Shown: piece after piece, positions 17,438 through 26,264 of the stretch
Layout: each line of letters starts with the position of its first letter
Position numbering within the stretch: position 1 is the first letter of the stretch
Origin: JBBQFI01 sp038237805
GTDB taxonomy: Bacteria; Verrucomicrobiota; Verrucomicrobiia; Chthoniobacterales; UBA10450
DNA length: 64,000 nt
Direction of reading: 5' to 3'
Assembly: GCA_038237805.1 (NCBI GenBank)
Contig: JBBRYI010000011.1
Coordinates: 76,225-140,224 of the forward strand
Translations under genes and position numbers: made by a program
Notes under the pieces: model-generated
What the model was told of the DNA's origin: nothing
What the model saw: the letters and a program-made list of their open reading frames with translations, nothing else
Databases searched by the model: none

Positions 17438-18813
17438 ATGGCAACTTCTGCGAACCCAGCATCGTTACCGACGGAGATCCGCGCACTGCCAAGCGACCGA
17501 TGTTCGTCCTGGCTGACGGTAGGAACGTTCTCTTCACTTTCATCCTTCTCATCTTTCTCTTTGCGCTCTGGGGATTTTGCAACGGCATGATCGATGTGAT
17601 GGACAAACATTTTCAGGAGGAATTGCACCTCACGTTGTCGCAATCGGCATGGGTGCAGTTTGCGCATTATCTTGGTTACTTTCTCATGGCAATCCCGGCG
17701 AGCTGGCTCGCGACGCGGTTAGGCTACAAGGGTGGAATCATTACCGGTCTGCTCATGGTTGCGGTCGGCGGGTTCTGGTTTATTCCCGCGACGCACATTG
17801 CGCAATTCTGGGCATTCTTACTCGGCGTTTGCATTATCGCGGCCGGGCTGACCTTTCTCGAAACCATCGCCAATCCGTACACTACAGTTCTTGGCCCGAT
17901 CGAATACGCGGCCACGCGCATCAATCTCGCGCAATCAACCAACGGTATCGGTCTTCTCTTCGGTCCGACGGTGCATTTTTTTATTCGAAAAACGCCGCGG
18001 GTTTGAGCACCGGCAGCGAACGACTCTGGATTCCGTACGCGTTCATCGGCGTTGTCGTCATCTTGCTCGCGATCACATTTTTCTTCGCCAACGTCCCGGA
18101 GATCAAAATGGAGGACGATTATCATCTGGATGATGCAGCGCCGAATGTTTCGCACTCCATCTGGTCGCATCCGCATTTCTGGATGGCGGTGCTCGCGCAA
18201 TTTCTACGTCGCGGCGCAGGCCGGCATCTTCAGCTTCTTTATTAATTACATGACGTCGCAAGTGCCTCCGATTCCGGAAGCGTGGAACTCGCCCAACCTC
18301 GCCGCCTGGTTCGAGGATCATCATGGGGTCCGCGGCATCAGCAACAAGGGCGCCGCGAATCTTGCCTCGTTAGGCTTTCTCTGCTTTCTCATCGGACGCT
18401 TTACCGGCAGCGCGATCCTGAAGAAATTTTCCGCGCACAAAGTTCTCGGCCTGTATTCCACAGCTAGCGTTGTGCTTTGTCTCTTGATCTTTCTCAAGCT
18501 CGGTTGGGCCTCAGTCGCTTGCGTGTTTCTCACTTACTTTTTCATGTCGATTATGTTCCCGACCATATTCGCTCTCGGCATTTTCGGTTTGGGCGAACGC
18601 GCGAAGAAAGCATCGTCCTTCATCGTCATGGCAATCATGGGCGGCGCCTTGTTGCCCAAAGCGATGGGCGCGGTGGCTGATCGCTCCGATTTATCCCGCG
18701 GATTTATCGTGCCGCTGTTTTGTTTTGCCTTCGTCGCGGCCTATGGATTTTTGTGGCCGAAGTTGAGCGGTCACGAAGCGATGCACGGTGTGTCAACTTC
18801 ACGCGGGCACTAG
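17438..18813 (+). pseudogene. FucP-like MFS sugar transporter, several frameshifts
   Basis: Pieces in three frames together give a full fucose/sugar:H+ symporter of the FucP family: LFALWGFCNGMIDVMDKHFQ, FLETIANPYTTVLGP with NLAQSTNGIG, then WIPYAFIGVVVILLAITFFFANVPE, then FYVAAQAGIFSFFINYMTSQ and FFMSIMFPTIFALGIFGLG. Breaks lie near 17490 (between the best start, an ATG at 17438 with AGGA upstream, and the frame beginning 17500), near 17975 (next to a T7 run), and near 18205 (T run). Either the gene is decaying or the assembly has indels here. The fragment order and conserved residues are otherwise intact. Confidence 0.85.
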
Positions 18814-18816
18814 GCG

Positions 18817-19350
18817 ATGGGGGAAAGTTTCCAACTCGATCACGAGAGGCTCGGGCGCGATCCGCGATTTGCGGCCATTGTGCGCGAGCTCGGCGCGCAA
18901 CCGAAGATCGATTCGCCGGAAACATTCAACAGCTATTGCCGAAAGGCGTGTCAATTCTGGAGCGAGACGCAGACAGCGAAGGCGCGGTGGGAGTTCGATA
19001 AGCTTAATGCGCGTGTCGAGGAGGGTGGCGAAGGCGTGATCCAAACAGGTTGGGGCGGAGTGGTGATCACGATTTACGAACATCCACGCGTAGAAAAATT
19101 TCTTGTTGTAGGCAAAGGAGGTTATCTCGCGCTCGAGAAACATGCCGAGAAAGATGAATGGCTCGAAGTGCAAGAAGGCGCCGGTCTTGTTCTGTGGCGT
19201 CAGTCGCCTAACGAGCCTTTAACCGTGGAAGTTCTCGAGCAAGGTGTACAATTCCATTTTTCACCCGGCATGGAGCATTGCCTCATCGGAACCGACGATC
19301 TTTTAGTGTTCGAGCGATCGATCGATCCAAAGGGAATGGATCAGGATTAA
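18817..19350 (+). CDS. Cupin-domain protein of the sugar cluster
   Basis: The 177-residue product has a C-terminal cupin barrel: GGYLALEKHAEKDEWLEVQEGAGLVLW holds the first motif (His, then Glu) and SPGMEHCLIG the second (His). Similar cupins occur in sugar-phosphate isomerases and lyases, but the specific reaction is not clear. The N-terminal 60 residues are helical (LGRDPRFAAIVREL) and of unknown role. It starts 3 bases after the transporter stop and lies 43 bases before the PfkB kinase, so it is surely part of the sugar cluster. Confidence 0.75.
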   Translation: MGESFQLDHERLGRDPRFAAIVRELGAQPKIDSPETFNSYCRKACQFWSETQTAKARWEFDKLNARVEEGGEGVIQTGWGGVVITIYEHPRVEKFLVVGKGGYLALEKHAEKDEWLEVQEGAGLVLWRQSPNEPLTVEVLEQGVQFHFSPGMEHCLIGTDDLLVFERSIDPKGMDQD

Positions 19351-19393
19351 TCTTTATCTACGAACCCGACGGACGCGAAGCTGTCGCCAGATA

Positions 19394-20305
19394 ATGCACA
19401 CCGACTTCTACGCCTTCGGCGAAATTCTCTGGGATTGTCTTCCTTCAGGCCGGCACGCTGGTGGCGCTCCGTTCAACGTTACGGCACATCTTGCCCAGCT
19501 TGGAGTTTCGGTATCCCTCATCTCCGCAGTCGGCCGAGATCCGTTAGGCGATGAAATTTTGCAAGTAGCGCGCGACAAAAATGTGAACGTCGACTTCGTC
19601 AGTCGCGTGCGGATCCGCCTTGCTACTGGCACTGTGGTCGCAACGCTGGATGCAAAAGGCAACGCGACCTACGAACTTGTTCAACCCGCGGCATGGGATG
19701 AAATAAAAGTTTCCGCGAAAGCATTGGAAGCCGTTTCGAAAGCGCGCGCGTTGACCTTTGGTTCGCTCGCCGGCCGTTCGCCATACAACCTCGAGCAATT
19801 GGATCGGCTTCTCGATGTGAAGGGTCCGTTGAAATTTTTCGATGTGAATTTACGCCCGCCATTTGTCGATGCGCAGTTAGTGATTGATCTCGCCAAACGC
19901 GCTGACGTGATCAAGCTCAACGATGGCGAGGTTGGCAAACTTGCGGCGTGGTTGCAAACCGGGGAATTGACACCTCACACACCGCGTACGCCCGATGAAG
20001 TTGCGCAAGCTTGCGCGAAAGTCGCAGAAGCAACGAATGTTTCGCGCATCTGCGTTACGCTCGCGGAAGAGGGTGGCGCACTATGGGATCGCGGCAAACT
20101 CGTAACCGCGCCGGCTCCGAAGGTTGATGTGAAAGACACGGTCGGCGCCGGGGACGCATTCATGGCGGGGCTCATGGTTGGTCTCACGCGCGGGACCGAT
20201 ACGCGGAAGGTTTTGGAGAACGCGTGCCGCCTGGGTGCGTTCGTTGCATCGCATTACGGCGCGACGCCGTTGTTGCCGGAAGAAATCAAAGTGTCATTTA
20301 CTTAA
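19394..20305 (+). CDS. PfkB-family carbohydrate kinase (fructokinase-like)
   Basis: The 303-residue cytoplasmic kinase would phosphorylate the sugar brought in by the porin and transporter, using ATP. It has the first PfkB signature (GGAPFNVTAHLAQLG) and the second with catalytic Asp (DTVGAGDAFMAGLM). The opening (FGEILWDCLPSG) is typical of bacterial fructokinases. Fructose is the best guess, but ribokinase-family members are hard to tell apart by eye. It is followed after 12 bases by an NTF2-like protein gene. Confidence 0.9.
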   Translation: MHTDFYAFGEILWDCLPSGRHAGGAPFNVTAHLAQLGVSVSLISAVGRDPLGDEILQVARDKNVNVDFVSRVRIRLATGTVVATLDAKGNATYELVQPAAWDEIKVSAKALEAVSKARALTFGSLAGRSPYNLEQLDRLLDVKGPLKFFDVNLRPPFVDAQLVIDLAKRADVIKLNDGEVGKLAAWLQTGELTPHTPRTPDEVAQACAKVAEATNVSRICVTLAEEGGALWDRGKLVTAPAPKVDVKDTVGAGDAFMAGLMVGLTRGTDTRKVLENACRLGAFVASHYGATPLLPEEIKVSFT

Positions 20306-20317
20306 GGAGAACAAGTT

Positions 20318-20800
20318 ATGCCCGCTCGGAGCGCTGATTTCGCAACGATCGATTCGATTATCAATGCGGCCTACGATGGAATCTCCGGACCGGCGGGGAA
20401 AGCACGCGATTGGGACCGCGAACGTTCGTTGTTCATTCCAGGTGCTCGCTTGATTCCAACGGCGAAGGATGCCGGCGAATTGAATCGCAACGTCGATCTG
20501 GCGCCACAGAATCTTGACGTGGAAGAATACATCGCGCGCGTCCAGCCCTATTTCGAGAAGGAGGGATTCTACGAGAAGGAAATTGCGCGGCGCATGGAAC
20601 AGTTCGGACAGATAGCGCACGTCTGGAGCACGTACGAATCGCGACACAGTCCTGACGATTCCCAGCCATTCATGCGCGGGATCAACAGCATTCAGTTATT
20701 TAACGATGGCGAGCGTTGGTGGATCGTGACGGTGTACTGGCAGCACGAAAGTGCCGAGCATCCGATTCCACCGGAATATCTCGAATCGGTAAAAGCCTAA
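20318..20800 (+). CDS. NTF2-like protein at the end of the sugar cluster
   Basis: The product is a cytoplasmic protein of 160 residues in the SnoaL/NTF2-like fold: helix at residues 8-20, RDWDRERSLFIPGARLIPT, a long middle helix (EKEIARRMEQFGQIAHVWSTYESRH) and a final strand pair (INSIQLFNDGERWWIVTVYWQHE). No catalytic residues can be pointed to. It begins 12 bases after the kinase stop and has a strong ribosome binding site (AAGGAG about 9 bases upstream), so it is translated well and belongs to the same operon. Confidence 0.75.
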   Translation: MPARSADFATIDSIINAAYDGISGPAGKARDWDRERSLFIPGARLIPTAKDAGELNRNVDLAPQNLDVEEYIARVQPYFEKEGFYEKEIARRMEQFGQIAHVWSTYESRHSPDDSQPFMRGINSIQLFNDGERWWIVTVYWQHESAEHPIPPEYLESVKA

Positions 20801-20816
20801 CCAAGCAGGCGGCACA

Positions 20817-21047
20817 TCATTTCGGTGTTGGAGAAGGCGAAGGCGCAACCCGATGTACCTTCGCGGCTTTCTTCGCTGCGCGCTGTTCTTTGGCGGATAA
20901 CGGAGGGGGCGCGTGCGAATGTGTGTCGCGGTAATGTTTCGTCGCCACACCGAGTACCAAAGCACATAAGACAAATACGATTGTCCTCTTTTCGTCCGGC
21001 GTAAGGACGAAGAGTTGCGATCTGGCCGGCTTCCGTTTCGCATTCAC
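20817..21047 (-). CDS. Small single-span membrane protein
   Basis: The 76-residue product has one hydrophobic span (TIVFVLCALVLGVA) after a basic N-terminus and a Pro/Lys/Ala-rich tail. I recognise no family. Its ATG overlaps the stop of the KTSC-protein gene by four bases (21044-21047), a typical sign of translational coupling, which is the main reason to accept it as real. Confidence 0.6.
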   Translation of the reverse strand: MNAKRKPARSQLFVLTPDEKRTIVFVLCALVLGVATKHYRDTHSHAPPPLSAKEQRAAKKAAKVHRVAPSPSPTPK

Positions 21048-21382
21048 TTGTTCTGGTGCGGCTTGACGTGGACGGAGCGATATTTCCCTCGAATTCGGCG
21101 ATCGTAGAAACGCGCTTTCGAATCGGAGGCGAGCAACTCGCGATACGACGAAATGGGCACTTCGAAATAGCGATAAATCGCGCCATTAACGAATTCGATT
21201 TCCAAGGCGCGCAATTTTTTGCTGTAGCCGATCGTGGCAATCGCGGTGGAATCTACGGACTCACGCCGAATGTGGGAAACGATCGCTTCGGGACGGCGCA
21301 GCTCCTTGGATTGTGCCGCTACAGAGTCAGGTGAGGCGAACGCCACTACGGCAATGAGGAGAAGGGCGAGGGAAGCCTTCAT
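21044..21382 (-). CDS. Exported KTSC-domain protein
   Basis: After a signal peptide (LALLLIAVVAFASPDSVAA) the rest matches the KTSC domain: VDSTAIATIGYSKKLRALEIEF, NGAIYRYFEVP and SSYRELLASDSKARFYDRRIRGKY. The domain is small and of unknown function, often found alone or near lysyl-tRNA-synthetase-like regions. The 112-residue length is right for a single domain with a signal peptide. It is coupled to the small membrane protein that follows. Confidence 0.85.
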   Translation of the reverse strand: MKASLALLLIAVVAFASPDSVAAQSKELRRPEAIVSHIRRESVDSTAIATIGYSKKLRALEIEFVNGAIYRYFEVPISSYRELLASDSKARFYDRRIRGKYRSVHVKPHQNK

Positions 21383-21446
21383 CGAATAACGACCGTGTCA
21401 TAAACTTCATGGCATCGTCGAGCGAAATAAGTACGTGAACTGAGCG

Positions 21447-21992
21447 TTAGATTCCAGCGTCGACGGGAGGTACGCTCGCGCGAAGCTCCCTTTTTAGGAG
21501 ACTTCCCCAGCGATCGTCATAAGGGTGCACCTTTTTAACTGGGTAGCCTTGTTGCTCTATTGGATATCCCTTGTTCGCCCAGTCGAAAATGGAACCGCTG
21601 AGATTCTGCACATTTTTGAATCCAGCCTCCTGTAGCGCTTTGGCGAACGCGGCTGAGCGATAACCCACCGAGCAGTAGGTAACAATTGGTTTGTCGCGCG
21701 GAACTGTGATCGACGTTACACGCGAGCCGGGCTCGACGCGTTGAGCATTGTGTAGGTGGCTAATGTCATATTCCTCCTGTGTCCGCACATCGAGCAAGAT
21801 TGGCCTGGCACGATTCGGGTCGCTTAACCACTGTGAAAGGTGTTCGGAGTCGATTCGCCGAACAGTCGGGAAATCATGCCGAACTTTGAAATTCACGATG
21901 GCCCATTTGAGTCCTTGCGAATAAGCGCTTGCAGCCGAAGCCAGCAACAGCGTTGCGCCTAATGAATAAAGCAGGATCGAACGAGAAGACAT
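21447..21992 (-). CDS. Membrane-anchored or exported rhodanese-like sulfurtransferase
   Basis: The N-terminal segment (LLYSLGATLLLASAASAYS) is a signal peptide or anchor. The rhodanese domain has RPILLDVRTQEEYDISHLHNA and the active-site loop CSVGYRS with catalytic C107, so it is probably an active sulfurtransferase. Its start lies only 5 bases after the stop of the fatty-acid-hydroxylase-type gene, so the two form an operon. Function in this pair is not known. Confidence 0.88.
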   Translation of the reverse strand: MSSRSILLYSLGATLLLASAASAYSQGLKWAIVNFKVRHDFPTVRRIDSEHLSQWLSDPNRARPILLDVRTQEEYDISHLHNAQRVEPGSRVTSITVPRDKPIVTYCSVGYRSAAFAKALQEAGFKNVQNLSGSIFDWANKGYPIEQQGYPVKKVHPYDDRWGSLLKRELRASVPPVDAGI

Positions 21993-21997
21993 CGCGA

Positions 21998-22870
21998 TCA
22001 GGGTGCAAGTTCTTCAGCGGGGCGAGGCGCACGCTCCGGCACGCTGCCGTCGGGCAGACGCCACGTACGCTGCTTTTGAAATGGTAACACGAAGAGTTTC
22101 GGTAACGTGAGCTCGGATTCATCGCGATAGCTGGCCACGCCGATGGTGATTGCATCTTGCGGGACGTCGCGGCGTAGAGTGCGGTGGAGTACATCCCACC
22201 AGCAAAAGATAGTGCCCCAATTCGAGTTCGTTTCGCGTTGCACGATCGAGTGATGTATCCCGTGCATGCGCGGTGTGACGAGAATGTGGTTCAAGAAGCG
22301 CTCGAAACCGAGCGGCAGTCGCCAGTTCGAGTGTTCGAAAAGATTAGTCGATTCGAAAAGAAACTCGAAAACGATCAGGGCCCAGAAGTCGATGCCGAAG
22401 AGCAGGACGGCAGTAACACGAAAAGGAATCGACATGATCACTTCGCCAAAATGAAAACGCACGCCTGTGCTCACGTCCATGCACAGGTCGGAATGGTGCA
22501 CGTTATGGAAACGCCACATGAACGGGACGAGGTGCAAGGCCACATGCCACCACCAATACAGGTAATCCATCAGCAAAACGCCGATGACGATGAGTAGCCA
22601 ATGCGGGGTTTGAAACGGGAGCCAATGCAGCATGCCGAAGCGATGGTTCACCGCCCAAAGAGAGGTCAATAACGGAATTGGGACTAGCGTGATGCGCGCA
22701 AGGGCAAAGCCGACACCTGAGAACGCGACATTACGCACAAGCCGTCGGAGCCACGAGAAATGGCAAGGCCTCAACGGAAATCGCCATTGCAACAAGAGCA
22801 ACACCAGCAAAAGCGCGACGAAGAATGGACCGGCGACATTGTCGATCAGCGGGTGAGTCTTGGAAGTCAT
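21998..22870 (-). CDS. Fatty acid hydroxylase/sterol desaturase-family membrane enzyme
   Basis: This polytopic di-iron enzyme has the family's His boxes: WWHVALHLVPFMWRFHNVHHS (HxxxH and HxxHH) and the late HGIHHS. Such enzymes hydroxylate or desaturate lipids in the membrane; the lipid is not identifiable here. There are about four membrane segments. I chose the ATG at 22870 (MTSKTHPL) rather than one 51 bases upstream because the extra residues are not hydrophobic and lie next to dispersed repeats. It is followed by the rhodanese gene. Confidence 0.85.
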   Translation of the reverse strand: MTSKTHPLIDNVAGPFFVALLLVLLLLQWRFPLRPCHFSWLRRLVRNVAFSGVGFALARITLVPIPLLTSLWAVNHRFGMLHWLPFQTPHWLLIVIGVLLMDYLYWWWHVALHLVPFMWRFHNVHHSDLCMDVSTGVRFHFGEVIMSIPFRVTAVLLFGIDFWALIVFEFLFESTNLFEHSNWRLPLGFERFLNHILVTPRMHGIHHSIVQRETNSNWGTIFCWWDVLHRTLRRDVPQDAITIGVASYRDESELTLPKLFVLPFQKQRTWRLPDGSVPERAPRPAEELAP

Positions 22871-22898
22871 CTGGCTCTGTTGAAAAGCTGCGTTCTGT

Positions 22899-23063
22899 CG
22901 TGTCGAGCGAAGTCGAGACATCTCTTCCTGTTCATCGCGTTTAAGATAATGACAATGAGAGATTCCTTGACTCCGCTCGGAATGACATGCCTTTTTTCAA
23001 CAAAGCCAAGTCATCTCATAAACGCAATGCACGGCCTGTCATCCCGATCGGAGCGATCGAAAC
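22899..23063. repeat. Cluster of three related dispersed-repeat elements
   Basis: Three similar elements lie close together: about 22899-22925 (tgtcgagcgaagtcgagaca core), 22957-22991 (ttgactccgctcggaatgac core), and an inverted partner at about 23033-23062 (tgtcatcccgatcggagcga core). The pattern (TGTCATTCCGAGCGGAGTC and complement) is a kind of interspersed repeat seen in many soil bacteria, from memory. The third element is joined directly to a cut threonine synthase gene. Confidence 0.6.
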
Positions 23064-23414
23064 CGCAACGGACCTTCCGCGCGCTTTGAAACTTTGGGTT
23101 GGGTTCTGAGATTCGTCCTTGATCCAGAGAGTTTGGATTCCAAGTTTTTTGGCGAATTCGTCAGCTCGGAGAAGCGGCGTTCCGCCTTCGCCTAACGAGA
23201 CGGGCTCAACGCTTTTAGGTAACGGCAGCAATTCGCGATAACGCCACAAAGATTTCTCACGACTCGTTAGGCCATCTTTGGTCAGAACGCCGGCGATGGC
23301 AGCGAGATCGTATTTTGCGAAGAGCGGTTTCTCACATGCGCTGCACAGATTCTGTAGCTGCGACCATTCGTATCGCCGGCCACACGAAGTGCAGGTCAAA
23401 TCGGTCAGAAACAT
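23016..23414 (-). pseudogene. thrC: Threonine synthase, N-terminal fragment cut by a repeat
   Basis: The fragment has the N-terminal zinc ribbon (CTSCGRRYEW...CSACEKPLF) and the beginning of the PLP-binding fold (SLGEGGTPLL, WIKDESQNPTQSFKARG). The Lys in SFKARG would bind PLP. Family members are about 350-450 residues, but here homology stops after about 117 residues near 23062 and the frame runs on through the dispersed repeat to a stop at 23016. The rest of the gene is not in the window. The fragment cannot make an active enzyme, so another copy of thrC is expected elsewhere. Confidence 0.85.
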
Positions 23415-23624
23415 TTCGCAATTGAGCGCAGGGGAACAAGCTTGAAAAGGTGGATCGTTCTCCCAAAGCAGAACCGAGATTTGTGTTCAGGCCAAATCAG
23501 TGCCCTGTGCGGCACGCGTAAACACACATGACGGAATTGTAAGACTTCTAGCCTTTCTTACCAAAGATGATGGCGGTATTCTGCGGCTACTGATTCCGAG
23601 TCCAAACCAAGAAAGAAAATTATT

Positions 23625-26186
23625 ATGCGTAAGAATCACCCGACCCAGTCTGGCATCTCCATTCCCCGCGTCTTATTGGCCTTCGTCTTTTGCACGATCG
23701 GCGCTTCGTTAGCTTTGCTCAGTTTCGCCCAGCCTTCCTCGAGCGGAACGACAGGCCGTTTTATTAACTCGGTTGCGAGCGTTATCCCCGGGTTCCACGC
23801 CCAGGTCACAGTCCCCGGCAGCGGCGGGGGGAGCGAGTCCTACGTGGGCATCGGGTTCGTGGGACCGCGCACTGGGAACCGTGTCGAGACCTGGCAGGGC
23901 GCGACGAGGTTCAACATCTCGCCAGACGGCGTGAACTGGAACTTTGCGACCGGCCAGATCCCGGGTACCGCCGGCGGCGGCGACGTGAGCAGTGCGGTCG
24001 ATTCCTTCGGCGCGTACTACATCATGGAGTTCTGCACCGCGACGCAGGGAGAGCTCCAGGCCTGCCTCCACAAAAGCACCGACGGAGGGACCACTTGGAC
24101 GACCACGACCATCGCCAACGTGTCCCCCAACCCGATCGACCGCCCGTGGATCGACGTTTATCCGAAGCTTGGTCCCACAGCCACGATTACCAGCACGGCC
24201 CAGACAAGGGTCTACCTCGAGTACCACACGTTCACCGACGGCCAGACGTACCTGAACAGCTCCACAGACGGCGGGGCTACCTTCGGGCCGCCCTTCCCGG
24301 CGGCCGTGGGGACGAACTCGGCAATCGCGGACTCCAACTGCAACACGGTACCCAGCGGCGTGGCCGTCGACCAGCGCAACGGCACAGCCTACGCGCTGTG
24401 GCTCTCCGGCGACGACGTCGCCCAAAGCACGGCGACCGGCTGCAACATCACGCAGATCGGCCCGTTCAACAAAGCCTGGATCACTAAGTCGACGAACGAC
24501 GGGCTCACTTGGACCATCCCGAGTACAGGCCCTGCGTGGACGGGCTTCTTCGACGCCACCACCGATACGGGTGACAACGCGAATAAGCTGTTCGGATCCG
24601 TCGCCGTGGACTACGCCGGTCAGGTTCACGTCCTCGTGACCGCTCGCAAGAAGGACCAGCCGCTACAATACGTGATCAACTGCCAGAACCCACTCGGGAG
24701 CTGCATCGAGAACAAGGCGGACACCGACCTGGTGTTCGTGACATCCCCCGACGCGGGCGTGCACTGGACGGCTCCACGCGACGTCAACCTGGTCCATGAC
24801 ACAGACAACAATCCGGACACCAACCCGCACACGTACTTTTACCCGTGGATCTACGCCGGGGCGAAGGGCATTGTCGATGCGATCTACTACTACTCCGCCA
24901 CGAACAAGCCGAACGACAACACCAGCCAGTGGTTTACGAAGTTCTCCCAGATCACCGACGCCGTCGCCACGGTGAGCGGCGGAGTCGCCTCCTATGTGGG
25001 CGCAGGTCCGCAGGTCGCTGCTGAGACCCTGCTCAACCCCCAGCCGATCCACACCGGGAGTATCTGCACTTTCGGCATCTTCTGCACCGTCACCGGCGGT
25101 GACCGGAGCCTGCTCGACGCGAACAACATCGCCATCGACCCCGCCGGCGGGGCGAACGCCAACTGGACAGCCAACGCCAATCCCTCGAGCAGGCGCATCG
25201 AGTTCGCCTGCCAGAACTCCGGTCGGAGCGTGTTTGATGGGGCCAACGCGCCGGAGCCTTTCGCCGGAGGGATCGCCATCCTCAACGGCTGCTACGGACC
25301 TACAGACATGTCGATTACCAAGACCGACTCCCCAGACCCTGTTTCAAAAGGCGGGATGTTAACCTATCACTTGACTGTAACAAATAACGGCACCCCCGCC
25401 ATGCCCGCCACAACTAGTGGCGTTACTCTCACTGATGTTTTGCCGGCCGGAGTTACATTTGTCTCAGCAACGCCAAGCTCTGGGACTTGCTCTGGCACAA
25501 GCACGGTGGTGTGTAAGCTTGGAATCTTTCCCGGCGGCATAACAGCGACGGTCGATATCGTTGTAACTGCGCCAAACACGGTGGGCACGCTTACAAACAC
25601 CGCGACCGTCGCGGCAGCGACCACCGATCCAACCACCGCAAACAATACTGCCACGGAAATGACGACGGTTAGTTCGCTGGCTCCAGTGAGCGTAGTTTCC
25701 CGGAAAACTCACGGCACGGCCGGCACGTTCGACATCAATCTGCCGCTTAGCGGGAATCCCGGCATCGAATGCCGCACGGGCGGCCCTTCCGGTAATTACC
25801 AGGTGCTTGTTACGTTTGCGGTTCCAGTTACGCTCAGCTCCGCGAGCGTGACCTCTGGTACCGGATCCGTCTCGAGCACTACCGTGAGCTCCAAGCAGGT
25901 TACGGTGAACCTTACCGGCATAGCTAACGCGCAGACAATCGCAATCACGTTGTTTGGCGTGAACGATGGTACGAACACCAGCAACGTTGTTATTCCAATG
26001 ATCGTGCTCCTTGGCGATACAGGCGCTAACAAGTCGGTTAATAGTTCGGACGTTAGTCAGACGAAGGCACAAAGCGGTACTGTCGCTTCATCCAGTAACT
26101 TCCGAACCGACGTGACAGTTAACGGACTAGTTAACAGCTCAGATGTAGCGACCGTCAAATCCAAGTCGGGAACCGGTGTCCCGTAA
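23625..26186 (+). CDS. Exported BNR-repeat protein with DUF11, SRK domain and dockerin-like tail
   Basis: The 853-residue product has a signal segment (PRVLLAFVFCTIGASLALLSFAQ). Residues about 60-560 carry BNR/Asp-box motifs (STDGGTTW, STNDGLTW, SPDAGVHW), as in sialidase-type propellers. A DUF11 beta domain follows (about 565-685: MSITKTDSPDPVSKGGMLTYHLTV ... NTATVAAAT), then the SRKTHG beta domain and two dockerin-like loops (GDTGANKSVNSSD; VNGLVNSSD). No enzymatic activity can be assigned. The BNR part is clearly richer in G/C at third positions than the tail (see findings), so the gene looks like a mosaic. Confidence 0.8.
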   Translation: MRKNHPTQSGISIPRVLLAFVFCTIGASLALLSFAQPSSSGTTGRFINSVASVIPGFHAQVTVPGSGGGSESYVGIGFVGPRTGNRVETWQGATRFNISPDGVNWNFATGQIPGTAGGGDVSSAVDSFGAYYIMEFCTATQGELQACLHKSTDGGTTWTTTTIANVSPNPIDRPWIDVYPKLGPTATITSTAQTRVYLEYHTFTDGQTYLNSSTDGGATFGPPFPAAVGTNSAIADSNCNTVPSGVAVDQRNGTAYALWLSGDDVAQSTATGCNITQIGPFNKAWITKSTNDGLTWTIPSTGPAWTGFFDATTDTGDNANKLFGSVAVDYAGQVHVLVTARKKDQPLQYVINCQNPLGSCIENKADTDLVFVTSPDAGVHWTAPRDVNLVHDTDNNPDTNPHTYFYPWIYAGAKGIVDAIYYYSATNKPNDNTSQWFTKFSQITDAVATVSGGVASYVGAGPQVAAETLLNPQPIHTGSICTFGIFCTVTGGDRSLLDANNIAIDPAGGANANWTANANPSSRRIEFACQNSGRSVFDGANAPEPFAGGIAILNGCYGPTDMSITKTDSPDPVSKGGMLTYHLTVTNNGTPAMPATTSGVTLTDVLPAGVTFVSATPSSGTCSGTSTVVCKLGIFPGGITATVDIVVTAPNTVGTLTNTATVAAATTDPTTANNTATEMTTVSSLAPVSVVSRKTHGTAGTFDINLPLSGNPGIECRTGGPSGNYQVLVTFAVPVTLSSASVTSGTGSVSSTTVSSKQVTVNLTGIANAQTIAITLFGVNDGTNTSNVVIPMIVLLGDTGANKSVNSSDVSQTKAQSGTVASSSNFRTDVTVNGLVNSSDVATVKSKSGTGVP

Positions 26187-26264
26187 TTTTGCGAGTAACG
26201 ATGGTGGGAGTTTCGAAAGAAGTACCTAAAGACGGCGACCACCCGTCCCTACGAATAGACTGAC

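Noticed and set aside
23709..24629. A 306-residue open frame on the minus strand opposite the BNR gene
   Set aside because: Long antisense frames are expected in GC-rich coding DNA; the sequence is a typical shadow (many Arg, Gly, Val) and the plus-strand gene has clear domains.
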